Source of the DNA: Pseudomonas vlassakiae
GTDB taxonomy: Bacteria; Pseudomonadota; Gammaproteobacteria; Pseudomonadales; Pseudomonadaceae
Assembly (NCBI RefSeq): GCF_014269035.2
Contig: NZ_JABWRP020000003.1
Span: 124,001-188,000 of the forward strand
DNA length: 64,000 nucleotides
Direction of reading: 5' to 3'
Shown: positions 1 to 8,233 of the stretch, piece by piece
Numbering within the stretch: position 1 is the first letter of the stretch
Layout of the letters: each line of letters begins with the position of its first letter
Notes under the pieces: model-generated
Database searches by the model: none
What the model was told of the DNA's origin: nothing
Seen by the model: only the letters and a program-made list of their open reading frames with translations
Made by a program: the position numbers and the translations under genes

Positions 1-517
1 CTGCGTAAGCGGCCATCGCGAAAACGATGCTTGAAATGGCGCTCATCCACGCGCCAATCCTGTGAATCAGTTCATAACCCACAAAGCCTACGACCAGCGT
101 GAGAACGCTGAACAGGATGATCGCATTGTTATCCGAGACCGGCACCACCGCCTTGATAGAGTCCCTCATCACCACGCCATTGGCCGCCGTGAACAGGATG
201 TAGGCAAATACTACGATCGCAAGCGGCACGCCGGCACCGATTACGCCAAACTGCGCCCGGCTCTGAATCATTTGTGGAATGCCCAGATGCGGGCCTTGCG
301 CAGAGTGAGCCGCCATGAAGACGGAGCCGATCAGGTTGCCTAGGATCAGCCCGATGAAGGTCCAGCCAAGATCCAGCCCGGCCACTACACCCAACGCGCC
401 AATCACCATCGTCGTGACTTGCATGTTGGCACTGCACCAGATGGTGAATAGCCGCTTGGCCGTACCATAACGTTCATTTTCAGGAATGAACTCGACACTT
501 CTGTTTTCGATTTCCAT
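1..517 (-). CDS. NCS1-family purine/cytosine-type permease (partial)
   Basis: The reading frame opens with ATG at 515-517 on the minus strand and runs without a stop off the left edge, leaving about 172 residues. The visible part holds hydrophobic helices and the segment HSAQGPHLGIPQMIQSRAQF, which is typical of the NCS1 (nucleobase/cation symporter) family near its first helices. The likely role is inner-membrane uptake of a purine, pyrimidine or related compound; the substrate cannot be read from this part. It lies about 100 bp downstream of the SDR gene on the same strand, so the two may be co-transcribed and handle one compound. The rest of the protein is outside the window. Confidence 0.8.
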   Translation of the reverse strand, partial: MEIENRSVEFIPENERYGTAKRLFTIWCSANMQVTTMVIGALGVVAGLDLGWTFIGLILGNLIGSVFMAAHSAQGPHLGIPQMIQSRAQFGVIGAGVPLAIVVFAYILFTAANGVVMRDSIKAVVPVSDNNAIILFSVLTLVVGFVGYELIHRIGAWMSAISSIVFAMAAYA

Positions 518-619
518 TTATTACTCCGTCTCGCCAAGAGTTTGTAGGTTCTTGTCTTTGGCAGTTCAGGTGTTTTAGAGCCGCGCGTTGTTATGGGCTG
601 CTCGCGCGGGCTCCGGGCT

Positions 620-1384
620 TCAAATCGCGGTGTAGGCGTTGTCAACGAACAGGTGCGCGCCGTTGACGAAGCTGGAGTCATCGCTGGCCAGGAATAACGC
701 CGCCGACGCCACTTCCGACGGGGCGCACAGGCGGCCCTGCATGTCTTGCAGCATGGAATCGGAAATCTCAGTGCCGTGCTCGCGCAGCAGGTCCAGCTCA
801 CGTCGGCCGTGAGCGGTACCTATGAAGCCGGGACAGATGGCGTTGCTCCGGATGTTGCGCTCGCGGAACTCAACCGAGATGGCTCGGGCGAACATGTGGC
901 AGGCGCCCTTGGTGGTGCAATACAGCACCTCCATCGGTGTGCCGACTACACCGGAGATTGACGAGGTGCAAATCACGCTGCCGCCACCAGCAGCGATCAT
1001 TCCTGGGAGTACCGCTCGGGTCACCAGGAACATGCTCTTGACGTTGATCGCCATCAGCCGATCCCAGTCGTTCTCGCTGGTTTCCAGGAACGGGCCGACG
1101 TGGATAGTGCCGGCGTGGTTCATCAGCACCGTGATCGCTCCGAAGTGCTGCTGGACCTGCGCCACAGCGTCCTGCACTTGGTCGGCATTGGAAACATCGG
1201 CGGCAATGAAGTAGGCGCTGCCACCGCTGGCATTGATGCGCTCTGCCACGGCCATGCCATCGCTGTGAGGTAGATCGAGGATGGCGACCTTGGCGCCTTC
1301 GCGGGCGAACAGTTCGGATGCTGCAAGGCCGCAACCTCCTGCGCCGCCAGTGATCAGAGCCACTTTGCCGGTGAGTCGTCCCAT
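620..1384 (-). CDS. SDR-family NAD(P)-dependent oxidoreductase
   Basis: A 254-residue classical short-chain dehydrogenase/reductase. It has the N-terminal nucleotide-binding glycine motif TGGAGGCG near residues 12-19, an NHAG motif at 89-92, a serine in CTSSISG near 142 and the catalytic pair YCTTK (Tyr155, Lys159). Length is normal for the family. The start is supported by an AGGAG ribosome site just upstream of the ATG. The substrate is unknown. The neighbouring NCS1-type permease downstream on the same strand suggests an imported heterocyclic or alcohol-type compound, but this is inference. Confidence 0.88.
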   Translation of the reverse strand: MGRLTGKVALITGGAGGCGLAASELFAREGAKVAILDLPHSDGMAVAERINASGGSAYFIAADVSNADQVQDAVAQVQQHFGAITVLMNHAGTIHVGPFLETSENDWDRLMAINVKSMFLVTRAVLPGMIAAGGGSVICTSSISGVVGTPMEVLYCTTKGACHMFARAISVEFRERNIRSNAICPGFIGTAHGRRELDLLREHGTEISDSMLQDMQGRLCAPSEVASAALFLASDDSSFVNGAHLFVDNAYTAI

Positions 1385-1906
1385 GATTTTCTCCTTGTTT
1401 TGTTTTTGTGGAAAATCGATGGATCAGAAGCTAAGGGCAGTCGTTAAGGGCGTCTATATATCTGACGGTATATGCGATGTTATCCAATTGATTTATATAG
1501 TAATAAAGTATGATATTTGTTTCGAGGCAGAGGGCTGCCGGTCAAGCGCGGATGGAGCGCTAGGAGACAAAAGGCTTTGTAGCTGGAGCCTCGAAAGGGA
1601 GCGGCAGTTATGGGGCGATTTCTGCCTGTCGCCACCGGCAGCTTTGGGTCGTAAGCGGTCAGTGATGGCTGGCGTTTCCACCCATCAGTGTATGGCCGAG
1701 CTAAGGGACAGTCCCCGCCTGACTTGCGCTGACACCCCAGCATTGTCGTTCCGATGACCACGCCGATCCATCCACTCTTGGGTGACCAGCGAATCAATTT
1801 CATATTCCGAAAAGCCGGTTAAGGTCTTACACAAGCACGACCGATAACAGTTACCGAGAATCTAAAATTTTCCCACCAATCAGTATGCAAGGAATCGCTC
1901 GATCTG
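1385..1906. other. Intergenic region at left edge of the accessory island
   Basis: No convincing gene is visible. The first part, around 1450-1520, is AT-rich and may hold the divergent or leftward promoter of the SDR gene. Around 1621-1640 there is an imperfect inverted repeat (CTGCC...GGCAG) followed by a GGGTCGTAAGCGGTCAG segment; phrases of this kind recur between Pseudomonas genes as degenerate dispersed sequence. The region could contain the left boundary of the island, but no terminal repeat could be matched to the right side by eye. Confidence 0.4.
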
Positions 1907-3358
1907 ATGAACACAGCAGAATTGAACAGAAAGCAAGCTCTGGCAAAGGTAGTCAACGAGCTTGATCGCTTGTACCCACAGGGCGGGTACGATGCTGCGG
2001 TGCTGGCAAGTGCCGTCGCTGCTCCGGATTTCATCACTACCCGGAGCGGACATAATCGGCAATTCACACGCGAGGCAAGTTTAGCTCTTGGGATGCTGTG
2101 CTACGCATGGACAAAAGAGGTTCCCAAGCTAGCTATCCGAATGGATGTAAAGGAGCTGCTTACATGTCTCCGCCAAGCAGTTGGTGACTTGCATGCCGAT
2201 AGGTTGCTAGATGGGGGTGAGTCAGAAAACCTAAAACTATTGGATGATACGGTTAACAAAATTTTGGAATGCAGCCAGGTCGACTTTGTCCACTCCTTCC
2301 CAGCGTGGACCTTGGGTATGGAGTATGAGCATCCTTTTGTTGTCGGGCCAGTGTCCATCATGAGCCGAAACCAATGGCTCGATTCTGTAGATTTCAACGA
2401 CTACGCCAAAAAGGCATTTGCTGAAGACGAGGAGCGGAATCATCAGTGGAAGGAGGCATTGCGTGAAGCCTTGGCCCGGCCGACTGAGACAGTAGAAGAA
2501 GGCGAAAAACCGTTGCCGATGCTTGCGTCGTTCATGTACGGGCCTCTACGCTCCGCGCCTTCGTTGCTGCGAGTTTCTCTGTCCGGATATGAGGCGACAC
2601 TGTCCAGAAAAGCCGCACGCCACATTTGCAAAACTACGCTGGACGGCCTTTCTCTGTTATTGGGAGGCAAGGAACTCTTCCACCAGCAGACGCTCAGTGA
2701 CGAGCGTATGCCTCCGGTTGATCATCACACCATTGTCGAATCAAAAGGCTTTTTGCATGCACCAGGCTACGGTCTCAACAAGCAGATTCGGATCATGGCT
2801 GGCAAGCGAGTGAAGGATCAGCTTACGCAGGACATCATGCGGCCTAGGCTTGATGCACTCTCCCATATTTTGCATTCGTTGGTCTCACCTGAAGAGTACT
2901 CACACCCTCAATTGGCAATGCGTTGGGCGATGGCTCTGGATTGGTTGGCCGAGGGTGAGCGTGAGTCCAGTGAAGCTATCGCACTCGCGAAAATTGGAAC
3001 AAGTCTTGATGTTCTTACCGAAGGAGGAAAATTTGGCGGGATTTTGAATATGATTACCCACTTGACTGGTAAAGATGAGAAAACCATCGTCAAGGTTGGC
3101 CCAGTTCACAGGGATTTACGATGGCTAGTTCGCGAAATCTACGACAACGGACGATCCAAGATTCTACATGGCAACGTTTTTGATCGTCTTCAATCGTTCG
3201 CAGACATCCGCCTTGCCGCTTCATCGCTAGCTCGCCTGGTTTTGATCGAGTGTGCAGTACGCCTAAAAAGCTACCGAGGATCAGACAGCTCCAAGGCGTT
3301 TCGAGATATTCCAGATGTCTCTCCAGCAGAAGAGACTCCACAGAACGTAGAGCAGTAA
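1907..3358 (+). CDS. Hypothetical protein with C-terminal HEPN-like domain
   Basis: A 483-residue soluble protein without a signal peptide. The C-terminal quarter looks like an ApeA/HEPN-type helical domain: a helix around ALDWLAEGERESSEAIALAK, then the R-x4-H signature RSKILHG with Arg416 and His421. In HEPN proteins this Arg-His pair forms an RNase active site. The N-terminal 350 residues match nothing I recognise and may be a sensor or ligand-binding part. Such proteins are frequent in phage-defence and toxin-like loci. It stands alone, converging on a RES-domain gene across a 350-bp gap that carries a long palindrome. The start has only a distant AAGGA upstream, so the exact ATG is uncertain. 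Function as an RNA-cleaving defence protein is inference. Confidence 0.7.
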   Translation: MNTAELNRKQALAKVVNELDRLYPQGGYDAAVLASAVAAPDFITTRSGHNRQFTREASLALGMLCYAWTKEVPKLAIRMDVKELLTCLRQAVGDLHADRLLDGGESENLKLLDDTVNKILECSQVDFVHSFPAWTLGMEYEHPFVVGPVSIMSRNQWLDSVDFNDYAKKAFAEDEERNHQWKEALREALARPTETVEEGEKPLPMLASFMYGPLRSAPSLLRVSLSGYEATLSRKAARHICKTTLDGLSLLLGGKELFHQQTLSDERMPPVDHHTIVESKGFLHAPGYGLNKQIRIMAGKRVKDQLTQDIMRPRLDALSHILHSLVSPEEYSHPQLAMRWAMALDWLAEGERESSEAIALAKIGTSLDVLTEGGKFGGILNMITHLTGKDEKTIVKVGPVHRDLRWLVREIYDNGRSKILHGNVFDRLQSFADIRLAASSLARLVLIECAVRLKSYRGSDSSKAFRDIPDVSPAEETPQNVEQ

Positions 3359-3709
3359 CATTTTATTGCTACTAGGTTGATGCGCCAGTCCATACAGCTT
3401 TGCTGAGAAGTTCCACCCAGCACTGAGCTTGTTAACCACTTTTTTTCACTGTAAACCACAGTGGTTTACAGTGAAAAAAAGTGGTTAACAAAGAGTTCGC
3501 CTCTTGCTTGTGCCTCAAAGATGCACGTCTCCCTCCGAAGGGGTCTGGTCCGATGTAACCGGTCGTTATGAGGCGGCTTGAGCCAAAAATTTAGACCATC
3601 CTCCCCAGCAGGCACGGGGTCGATAGATGTACCGCCCCCTCACGGGGGCTTACAGTTGAGATCTGCTCCCGACCTTTATGGACGAGACGGCAGACTTCTC
3701 CAATCACTC
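3359..3709. other. Convergent intergenic region between HEPN-like and RES genes
   Basis: The region separates two genes that end toward each other. Its main feature is the long perfect palindrome listed separately at 3429-3491. A second short hairpin with CCCCC/GGGGG arms lies near 3636-3650. No credible coding region was found; the plus-strand frame at 3578-3826 has no ribosome site and runs into the RES gene. Confidence 0.5.
3429..3491. repeat. Perfect 63-bp palindrome (31-bp arms, 1-bp centre)
   Basis: Bases 3429-3459 are the exact reverse complement of 3461-3491, with a single A at 3460 as the centre. Each arm contains a run of seven T or A and two related words, GTTAACCAC and GTAAACCAC, so the whole palindrome holds four copies of a similar 9-mer. 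It could form a very stable cruciform or RNA hairpin. The T run lies inside the stem, so it is not a standard intrinsic terminator, although its place between two convergent genes would suit a bidirectional stop. Head-to-head transposon ends, a protein-binding array or a plasmid-derived site are alternatives. Confidence 0.95.
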
Positions 3710-5026
3710 TCAATAGAAGGTCGGCCCAAGGCGCTTGCGGTTCAGTTCACTCATGAACAGGCCGTAGAGATTGTCGTACTCCTTAGCCTTGGTTTCGATT
3801 GCAGTGACTTTGTGGAACCGGATTGAGTCGGGTACGACCATGAGCTTAGCCGGAGGCCCGAATCGGTTAACCGCGGGCACGGCCTTTGGGGCAGGCCCGT
3901 AAGCCAGGTCAAAATCCGCCGGAGGCTCGTATGATAGTCGGCTGGCTTCCGGAAAAAGAACCACGTTGGTCCCTAGCTCGCCGGTTTGAACGGAGGGGAA
4001 CACCAGTCCATCTACGTACTTTCCGAAACGTAGCCGAAGATATTCGAAGACGACCTGCGTTGACAGGTAGCTCAACTCGTCGTTTCGCGCTTTCGGTCGG
4101 GACATCTTCTTCACTAAAGACCCCAGGAACACCTTCCGATGCAACGAATCGCGAAAGCCCCCATCCAGCAACGTAAGAGCTGGAGGCTCTACGCGGTTCA
4201 TTACGGTGAGATCCAGCAGCTTCAGTTCGTTGATGGGTGTAAGAGCAGTACTGACCACATGATCACCGGTGATGGAGCGAATCTCGCTGAGGCAGGTCTC
4301 TCGCTCCAATGCGCAATACAAGGCAGAAATGCCATTCGGAGTCATCCTTTGGCTGCTGGCCAGATATTTAGGCGTGGGGCCAAACTGGTTGGCAGGATCA
4401 CCGATGATTTCCTCCGCCTGCTTTTGGGTCTGAGCGAGTCGGGCACGATAGAGCAGCTCACCTTGTGCGAAGGTCCGCACCACCTCCGGCTTCAACAAAC
4501 TGTCTTCGGTCACTAACAGCGAAAAGACGGAATCGAGAAATTTGTCGGCTCCGGTATTGAAATAGCGATGCTTGTAATGAACATCGTCAACGAACTTGTC
4601 CCATTTTTCCTCGTAGAAGTTCTGCTCCAATGTCCCATCATCACCGTAGAAATGCGTTTCGCTCCCCTGGTCATCAATCCTAAATTCCGCTGGAACGCCA
4701 GCGCACAGGTCGTCGAAATACGGCTCATCGCCGAGATTGAACCACTCGGACAGGACGATATCGATTCCCTCGACGGCGATTTCGTCCGATCCGCATTCAT
4801 AAAGCAAGCCGAGTTCGTAGTTGGACAGGTCATCCTTGCCGGCGAGATTCTCAACGACACGCTCGTAAACGTAGTCGAACAGCTGCTGCGCTGCGATCGT
4901 ATGGCCGTGCCGGCCACAGTACCTGCAGTCAGCCTCGGTCCCGGACGAGTCGAACAACCTCTTAAGAACGGCTGGTTTCACGCAATCAACGCAAATCATA
5001 GCTCCTTCCAGAACCTCGCTTGTCAT
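3710..5026 (-). CDS. RES-domain protein with zinc ribbon and HEPN/RES-type N-terminal region
   Basis: A 438-residue protein. The N-terminus has two CxxC pairs (Cys12/15 and Cys34/37), likely a zinc ribbon. A helical region follows that fits the HEPN/RES N-terminal domain. The C-terminal half is a RES domain: LLYRARL with Arg194/196, then NGISALYCALE...CLSEIR with Glu248, and YLSTQVVFEYLR with Ser322, matching the Arg-Glu-Ser signature. RES domains of toxin-antitoxin systems degrade NAD+; here the domain is fused to a large N-terminal part and no small antitoxin is adjacent. A second start at 4999 has a nearer GGAG but very short spacing, so the start is open. The defence or NADase role is inference. 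Confidence 0.8.
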   Translation of the reverse strand: MTSEVLEGAMICVDCVKPAVLKRLFDSSGTEADCRYCGRHGHTIAAQQLFDYVYERVVENLAGKDDLSNYELGLLYECGSDEIAVEGIDIVLSEWFNLGDEPYFDDLCAGVPAEFRIDDQGSETHFYGDDGTLEQNFYEEKWDKFVDDVHYKHRYFNTGADKFLDSVFSLLVTEDSLLKPEVVRTFAQGELLYRARLAQTQKQAEEIIGDPANQFGPTPKYLASSQRMTPNGISALYCALERETCLSEIRSITGDHVVSTALTPINELKLLDLTVMNRVEPPALTLLDGGFRDSLHRKVFLGSLVKKMSRPKARNDELSYLSTQVVFEYLRLRFGKYVDGLVFPSVQTGELGTNVVLFPEASRLSYEPPADFDLAYGPAPKAVPAVNRFGPPAKLMVVPDSIRFHKVTAIETKAKEYDNLYGLFMSELNRKRLGPTFY

Positions 5027-5200
5027 GGGCGTATGCGACGACTTTAGTGACGTCTAAAGCAAAGCGCCCATATTTTCCCGCAGGCTCAAGCTTGTCCATC
5101 CTTCGATGGAGGCGACGAGAATAGATTTTCTCAAAGGGAGCTTTGACGCATGGCCACTATTGTGTTTGGTTATAAGCCCCGAAATTGATTCGAGCTTGAA

Positions 5201-5536
5201 ATGAAAAAAATGCTGTTGCTTTCCGCCATCGCCTTAACGATGGCGGGGTGTGGCTTTACCCTGGCGAGCAAGGCCGAAAAGACTCTCCGAGGTTCGGATG
5301 AGTTCAAGTGGCTCAAAGCAGATCAAAAGATGGAACTGGACCACGTACGAGAGAGCTCAAAAGGGCGCTTCATCTGTGGAACTGTGGAAACGATATTCCG
5401 CCCTCAGCGCTTCACCATCGAGGGAAAAACTGTGCACTTGAGCGATCTGGAACCAAAGTCGCACACCGATAGGCTGCCATGGTACGACGAAGCATGCGAC
5501 GTGCCAGAGCCCGAAAGCCGCGCTGCTGAGTACTAG
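5201..5536 (+). CDS. Small putative lipoprotein
   Basis: A 111-residue protein with a type II signal peptide: MKKMLLL positive start, a hydrophobic stretch and the lipobox-like LTMAGCG with Cys17 as the expected lipidation site. The mature part is charged and holds two more cysteines that could form a disulphide (FICGT and EACDV). It is probably anchored in the outer or inner membrane facing the periplasm. No family is recognised. It stands alone between the RES gene, which points away, and the module starting at 5841. The ribosome site is weak. Confidence 0.65.
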   Translation: MKKMLLLSAIALTMAGCGFTLASKAEKTLRGSDEFKWLKADQKMELDHVRESSKGRFICGTVETIFRPQRFTIEGKTVHLSDLEPKSHTDRLPWYDEACDVPEPESRAAEY

Positions 5537-5840
5537 CCTACTAGACTCTTCGGTCACGACTAACCGTTGCAGCGATGTGCTCCTCCCATACGAAGGCAGA
5601 CGTAATGTCTGCTTTCGTTCTGTCACAGCTCCAATCTCCAATCAGCTAAGCCCCATTCCAGGCTGGCGACGAACGGTCATCTCACGCCTTAGGTGCCGTC
5701 TCTCCTGATGGCCCCGAAATTGACTACGTATTTTTAGCCACAATCGCAGCGCGTCATGCCTACTCCAGCCCCCTCAGCATTTGCTTGCGTGTAAACCTAG
5801 CTGTAAACTGTCAATCAAAGTGTCAAGCTGAGTAATTGAG
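5537..5840. other. Intergenic region with a hairpin
   Basis: It contains a hairpin at 5591-5616 with arms CGAAGGCAGAC and GTCTGCTTTCG and a five-base loop. It could end transcription of the lipoprotein gene, though it has no T tract. The rest shows no gene. The stretch just before 5841 is moderately AT-rich and may carry the promoter of the three-gene module. Confidence 0.45.
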
Positions 5841-6674
5841 ATGGGAAGGAAATACGCAAACGCCCCGGTCTACTTCACCATCGGCCAGGTCCGTCACAAT
5901 CCCCTGCTGTCGCTGAAGAGCTACCTGCCGGCGATCCAGGAGCGCATGCGCAAAGCTGGTTACCCTGATTTCGTAAGCGCTCAGCAGATGCAATTCTCAT
6001 TTGGTGCGGTGACGGGTGGCGATGACTCGCAGCCTTTCAAACCCGGCGTTCAGCAAATCGAGAGCTACGCATTTTCCAATCTGGAAGGCACCCAAGGCTT
6101 CTTGCTCGAACCTGGTGCGCTCTCGTTTCGCTGCACTGAATACGAGACCTTTCCCGACTTCTATGCTGAGTTGGAGCGAGGGTTGAGGATTCTGGACGAG
6201 GCAGTCGAAGGTCTCGCATATTTTGAGCGTTTAGGCCTGAGATACCTCGATGCAATCGTTCCTGCAGAAGGGGAAACGTTGCAGCAGTACCTTGCTCGTG
6301 AGCTGTGGGGCACGCCGGCTTCACTGGATCTCAGCCAGGTTTACCAGTTTGAAGGGCAGCCACTGACTTACAATCATTCCTTTGCCGAGTCGTCGGCCAC
6401 CATTCCCAACATTGGGCATGTTGTTTCACGAGTGATCATCCAGAACAGCGATCTGCGCTTCCCACCGGATCTGTCGCTCGAACCACTCAAAGTGGGTGAA
6501 CGCTTCAGAAGCCTCAATGGCCATCACGCTACCGTTGATGTCGACGCCAGCTTTGCTGAGCGCCGAAAGTACGATTCGACCGAAATTAGAGATAGGTTCC
6601 AACACCTTCACGATCTCGTTAAGTTGTTCTTTGACGCGACCGTGACGGACCACGCACGGACAGCATGGAGTTAA
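5841..6674 (+). CDS. TIGR04255-like protein, first gene of a three-gene module
   Basis: A 277-residue soluble protein. The opening (KYANAPVYFTIGQVRHNPL), the ERLGLRYLD segment in the middle and the late region with many aromatic residues resemble the TIGR04255 family, a sporadically distributed group of unknown biochemical function often found in accessory regions. The gene is followed after only three bases by the HTH protein gene and then by the 288-residue protein gene, which points to one transcript. No catalytic residues can be assigned. The ribosome site is weak (AATTGAG). The family call is from memory of sequence style. Confidence 0.65.
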   Translation: MGRKYANAPVYFTIGQVRHNPLLSLKSYLPAIQERMRKAGYPDFVSAQQMQFSFGAVTGGDDSQPFKPGVQQIESYAFSNLEGTQGFLLEPGALSFRCTEYETFPDFYAELERGLRILDEAVEGLAYFERLGLRYLDAIVPAEGETLQQYLARELWGTPASLDLSQVYQFEGQPLTYNHSFAESSATIPNIGHVVSRVIIQNSDLRFPPDLSLEPLKVGERFRSLNGHHATVDVDASFAERRKYDSTEIRDRFQHLHDLVKLFFDATVTDHARTAWS

Positions 6675-6677
6675 CCT

Positions 6678-7358
6678 ATGAACACGATGTATGCACCATC
6701 CCCAAGCCCGGGGCTGGCAGACCGATCCTTTAATGTCGCGAGTCGGCATCTCGAAGCTGAACGCGAGAAAGCCAAGAGTTCAACAGGAAGCACTGCGCTA
6801 GCTTGGGGCTATGGCCTGACCGTCGCCTTCGCTCTGTGCATTGGCACCTTGGCACCGCAACCTCAGCCTCGTGAGAGCCGGGAAAACAGGGAATACAGAG
6901 CATCAATTCAAGGTAACGCCAAGCTTGAATCCGCGGCTGCTCCGAGGACAGCTGCAGAAGCGTTGTCTTATGTGCGCACCACTTTGAAACCAGCGGTGAC
7001 TGAATTGGCATCGATCTTTGGAGTTTCGAGGCAGGCTATCTACAACTGGCAAGCCGGTGAGCACATCTCAGAAGGCAACGAAGCTCTGCTCTACGAACTG
7101 GCTGCGGCCGCCGATCGTATCGTGGCCCACCCGCTCGCAGGACAAGTAAACGCCAAGCGGAAGCTCCCAGGCGGTAGATCTCTATTTGAAGCCGTTGCCG
7201 GCGGGATGTCAGGTGTAGAGGCTGCAGGAAAACTCATCGCCTTGGCTGAAAAGGAAGGCGCACAGCGCGCAGCCATGGATTCGAGACTGAAGAACCGAAA
7301 TCGGGCCGCCGTAGACCTCGCGTCGGTCGGCTCGCCGCATTTGAAAGACAGAGCATGA
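6678..7358 (+). CDS. Predicted membrane-anchored protein with helix-turn-helix
   Basis: A 226-residue protein. Residues about 38-57 form one hydrophobic segment (WGYGLTVAFALCIGTLA) likely to span the membrane. A helix-turn-helix of XRE type follows: LASIFGVSRQAIYNWQAG. The C-terminal third is alanine-rich and helical. A DNA-binding motif next to a membrane segment suggests either a membrane-tethered regulator or a phage-like protein. It sits three bases after the TIGR04255-like gene and twelve bases before the next gene, so it is surely co-transcribed. The function is unknown; a regulator or sensor of the module is a reasonable guess. Confidence 0.65.
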   Translation: MNTMYAPSPSPGLADRSFNVASRHLEAEREKAKSSTGSTALAWGYGLTVAFALCIGTLAPQPQPRESRENREYRASIQGNAKLESAAAPRTAAEALSYVRTTLKPAVTELASIFGVSRQAIYNWQAGEHISEGNEALLYELAAAADRIVAHPLAGQVNAKRKLPGGRSLFEAVAGGMSGVEAAGKLIALAEKEGAQRAAMDSRLKNRNRAAVDLASVGSPHLKDRA

Positions 7359-7369
7359 GGTAGCAGTTG

Positions 7370-8233
7370 ATGGTGAGCTGGAGTCGATCTACCCCGTGGC
7401 GACAAGGATACATTGTCGATAGCGAAACACTCGCCCAGCTCGGCATCATCAACGACGGCGATGGCCAAGAAAAAGTCATCGCCGTTGTTGCTACACACGA
7501 CTGCGACCTTGCACAGGCAGCTGCAGGCGAGCCGGAAGTGGAACTAATCTTAGGCAGAATCCTGGCTGAGAAGCTTGATGGCAATTACACACACTGTAAA
7601 ACCGCCAGGCGGCTGCACCTGGAGTTGACTGGAACAGATCAGCCCCTCCTCTGTGAGTTCGATGCGAGCAAACGGGTTCGAGTCCCCAAGGAACACCAGG
7701 AGCCGTCCAAAGCTTTTATCTCCTATGAGCCGGCTCGTACCTTTTTGATGAACGGACAGGAGAGAAGCATCTTCCAGCGCTGGCTGGCTGCAAGGTATCG
7801 CCGCTCTTCATTTCCAGATGAATTTGATCGCCGCCTGAGAGACACCAAGGTAGCTGAGCGCCTCGCCAAACTCTTCAAAGACTCCGGCAACCACATCCCG
7901 GCCGTATTCTTCGACGTGGATCAAGGAATGGAGAGGACCAGAGACGGATCAGATGATCTCTACGAGCTCTCGATCCTGGTTCTCTACAAAACTGACGAAG
8001 ACCCTGAGATTGCTGAAGAGGCAGCTCAAGCTGCTGTAAAAGCTATCGAGGAGCTTTTCCAGAACCGGTGCAGAACCGGGGAAGACAAGACTTGGAAATG
8101 GATTGAGCTCATTGAAATCGATGTGATTTCGGATGAAGCGCTGACATACAGTCAATCGCTCAATCTGACACGCTGGCAGGCTGACTATGTGAGCCTGAGA
8201 AGCGACCCGGAACAGCCAATTCTTGACGATTGA
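7370..8233 (+). CDS. Hypothetical protein with THDCDL motif, third gene of the module
   Basis: A 287-residue soluble protein from the ATG at 7370 (a TTG lies just before, at 7367; GAGG at 7357-7360 is the likely ribosome site). Near residue 45 it has VVATHDCDLAQ, a His-Asp-Cys-Asp cluster that may bind metal or be catalytic; similar SHDCD or SQTCD motifs occur in uncharacterised proteins of mobile and defence loci. The remainder is charged and rich in Glu and Arg, without membrane segments. No family can be named with confidence. Tight spacing with the two preceding genes suggests a functional unit. Confidence 0.65.
   Translation: MVSWSRSTPWRQGYIVDSETLAQLGIINDGDGQEKVIAVVATHDCDLAQAAAGEPEVELILGRILAEKLDGNYTHCKTARRLHLELTGTDQPLLCEFDASKRVRVPKEHQEPSKAFISYEPARTFLMNGQERSIFQRWLAARYRRSSFPDEFDRRLRDTKVAERLAKLFKDSGNHIPAVFFDVDQGMERTRDGSDDLYELSILVLYKTDEDPEIAEEAAQAAVKAIEELFQNRCRTGEDKTWKWIELIEIDVISDEALTYSQSLNLTRWQADYVSLRSDPEQPILDD

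Noticed and set aside
848..855. CCGGATGT in the SDR gene and ACACCGGA near 15955 as element ends with a CCGGA duplication
   Set aside because: The left match is inside an intact SDR gene, the right match is beyond the gyrB terminator at the gyrB stop, and an 8-base match is expected by chance in this length.
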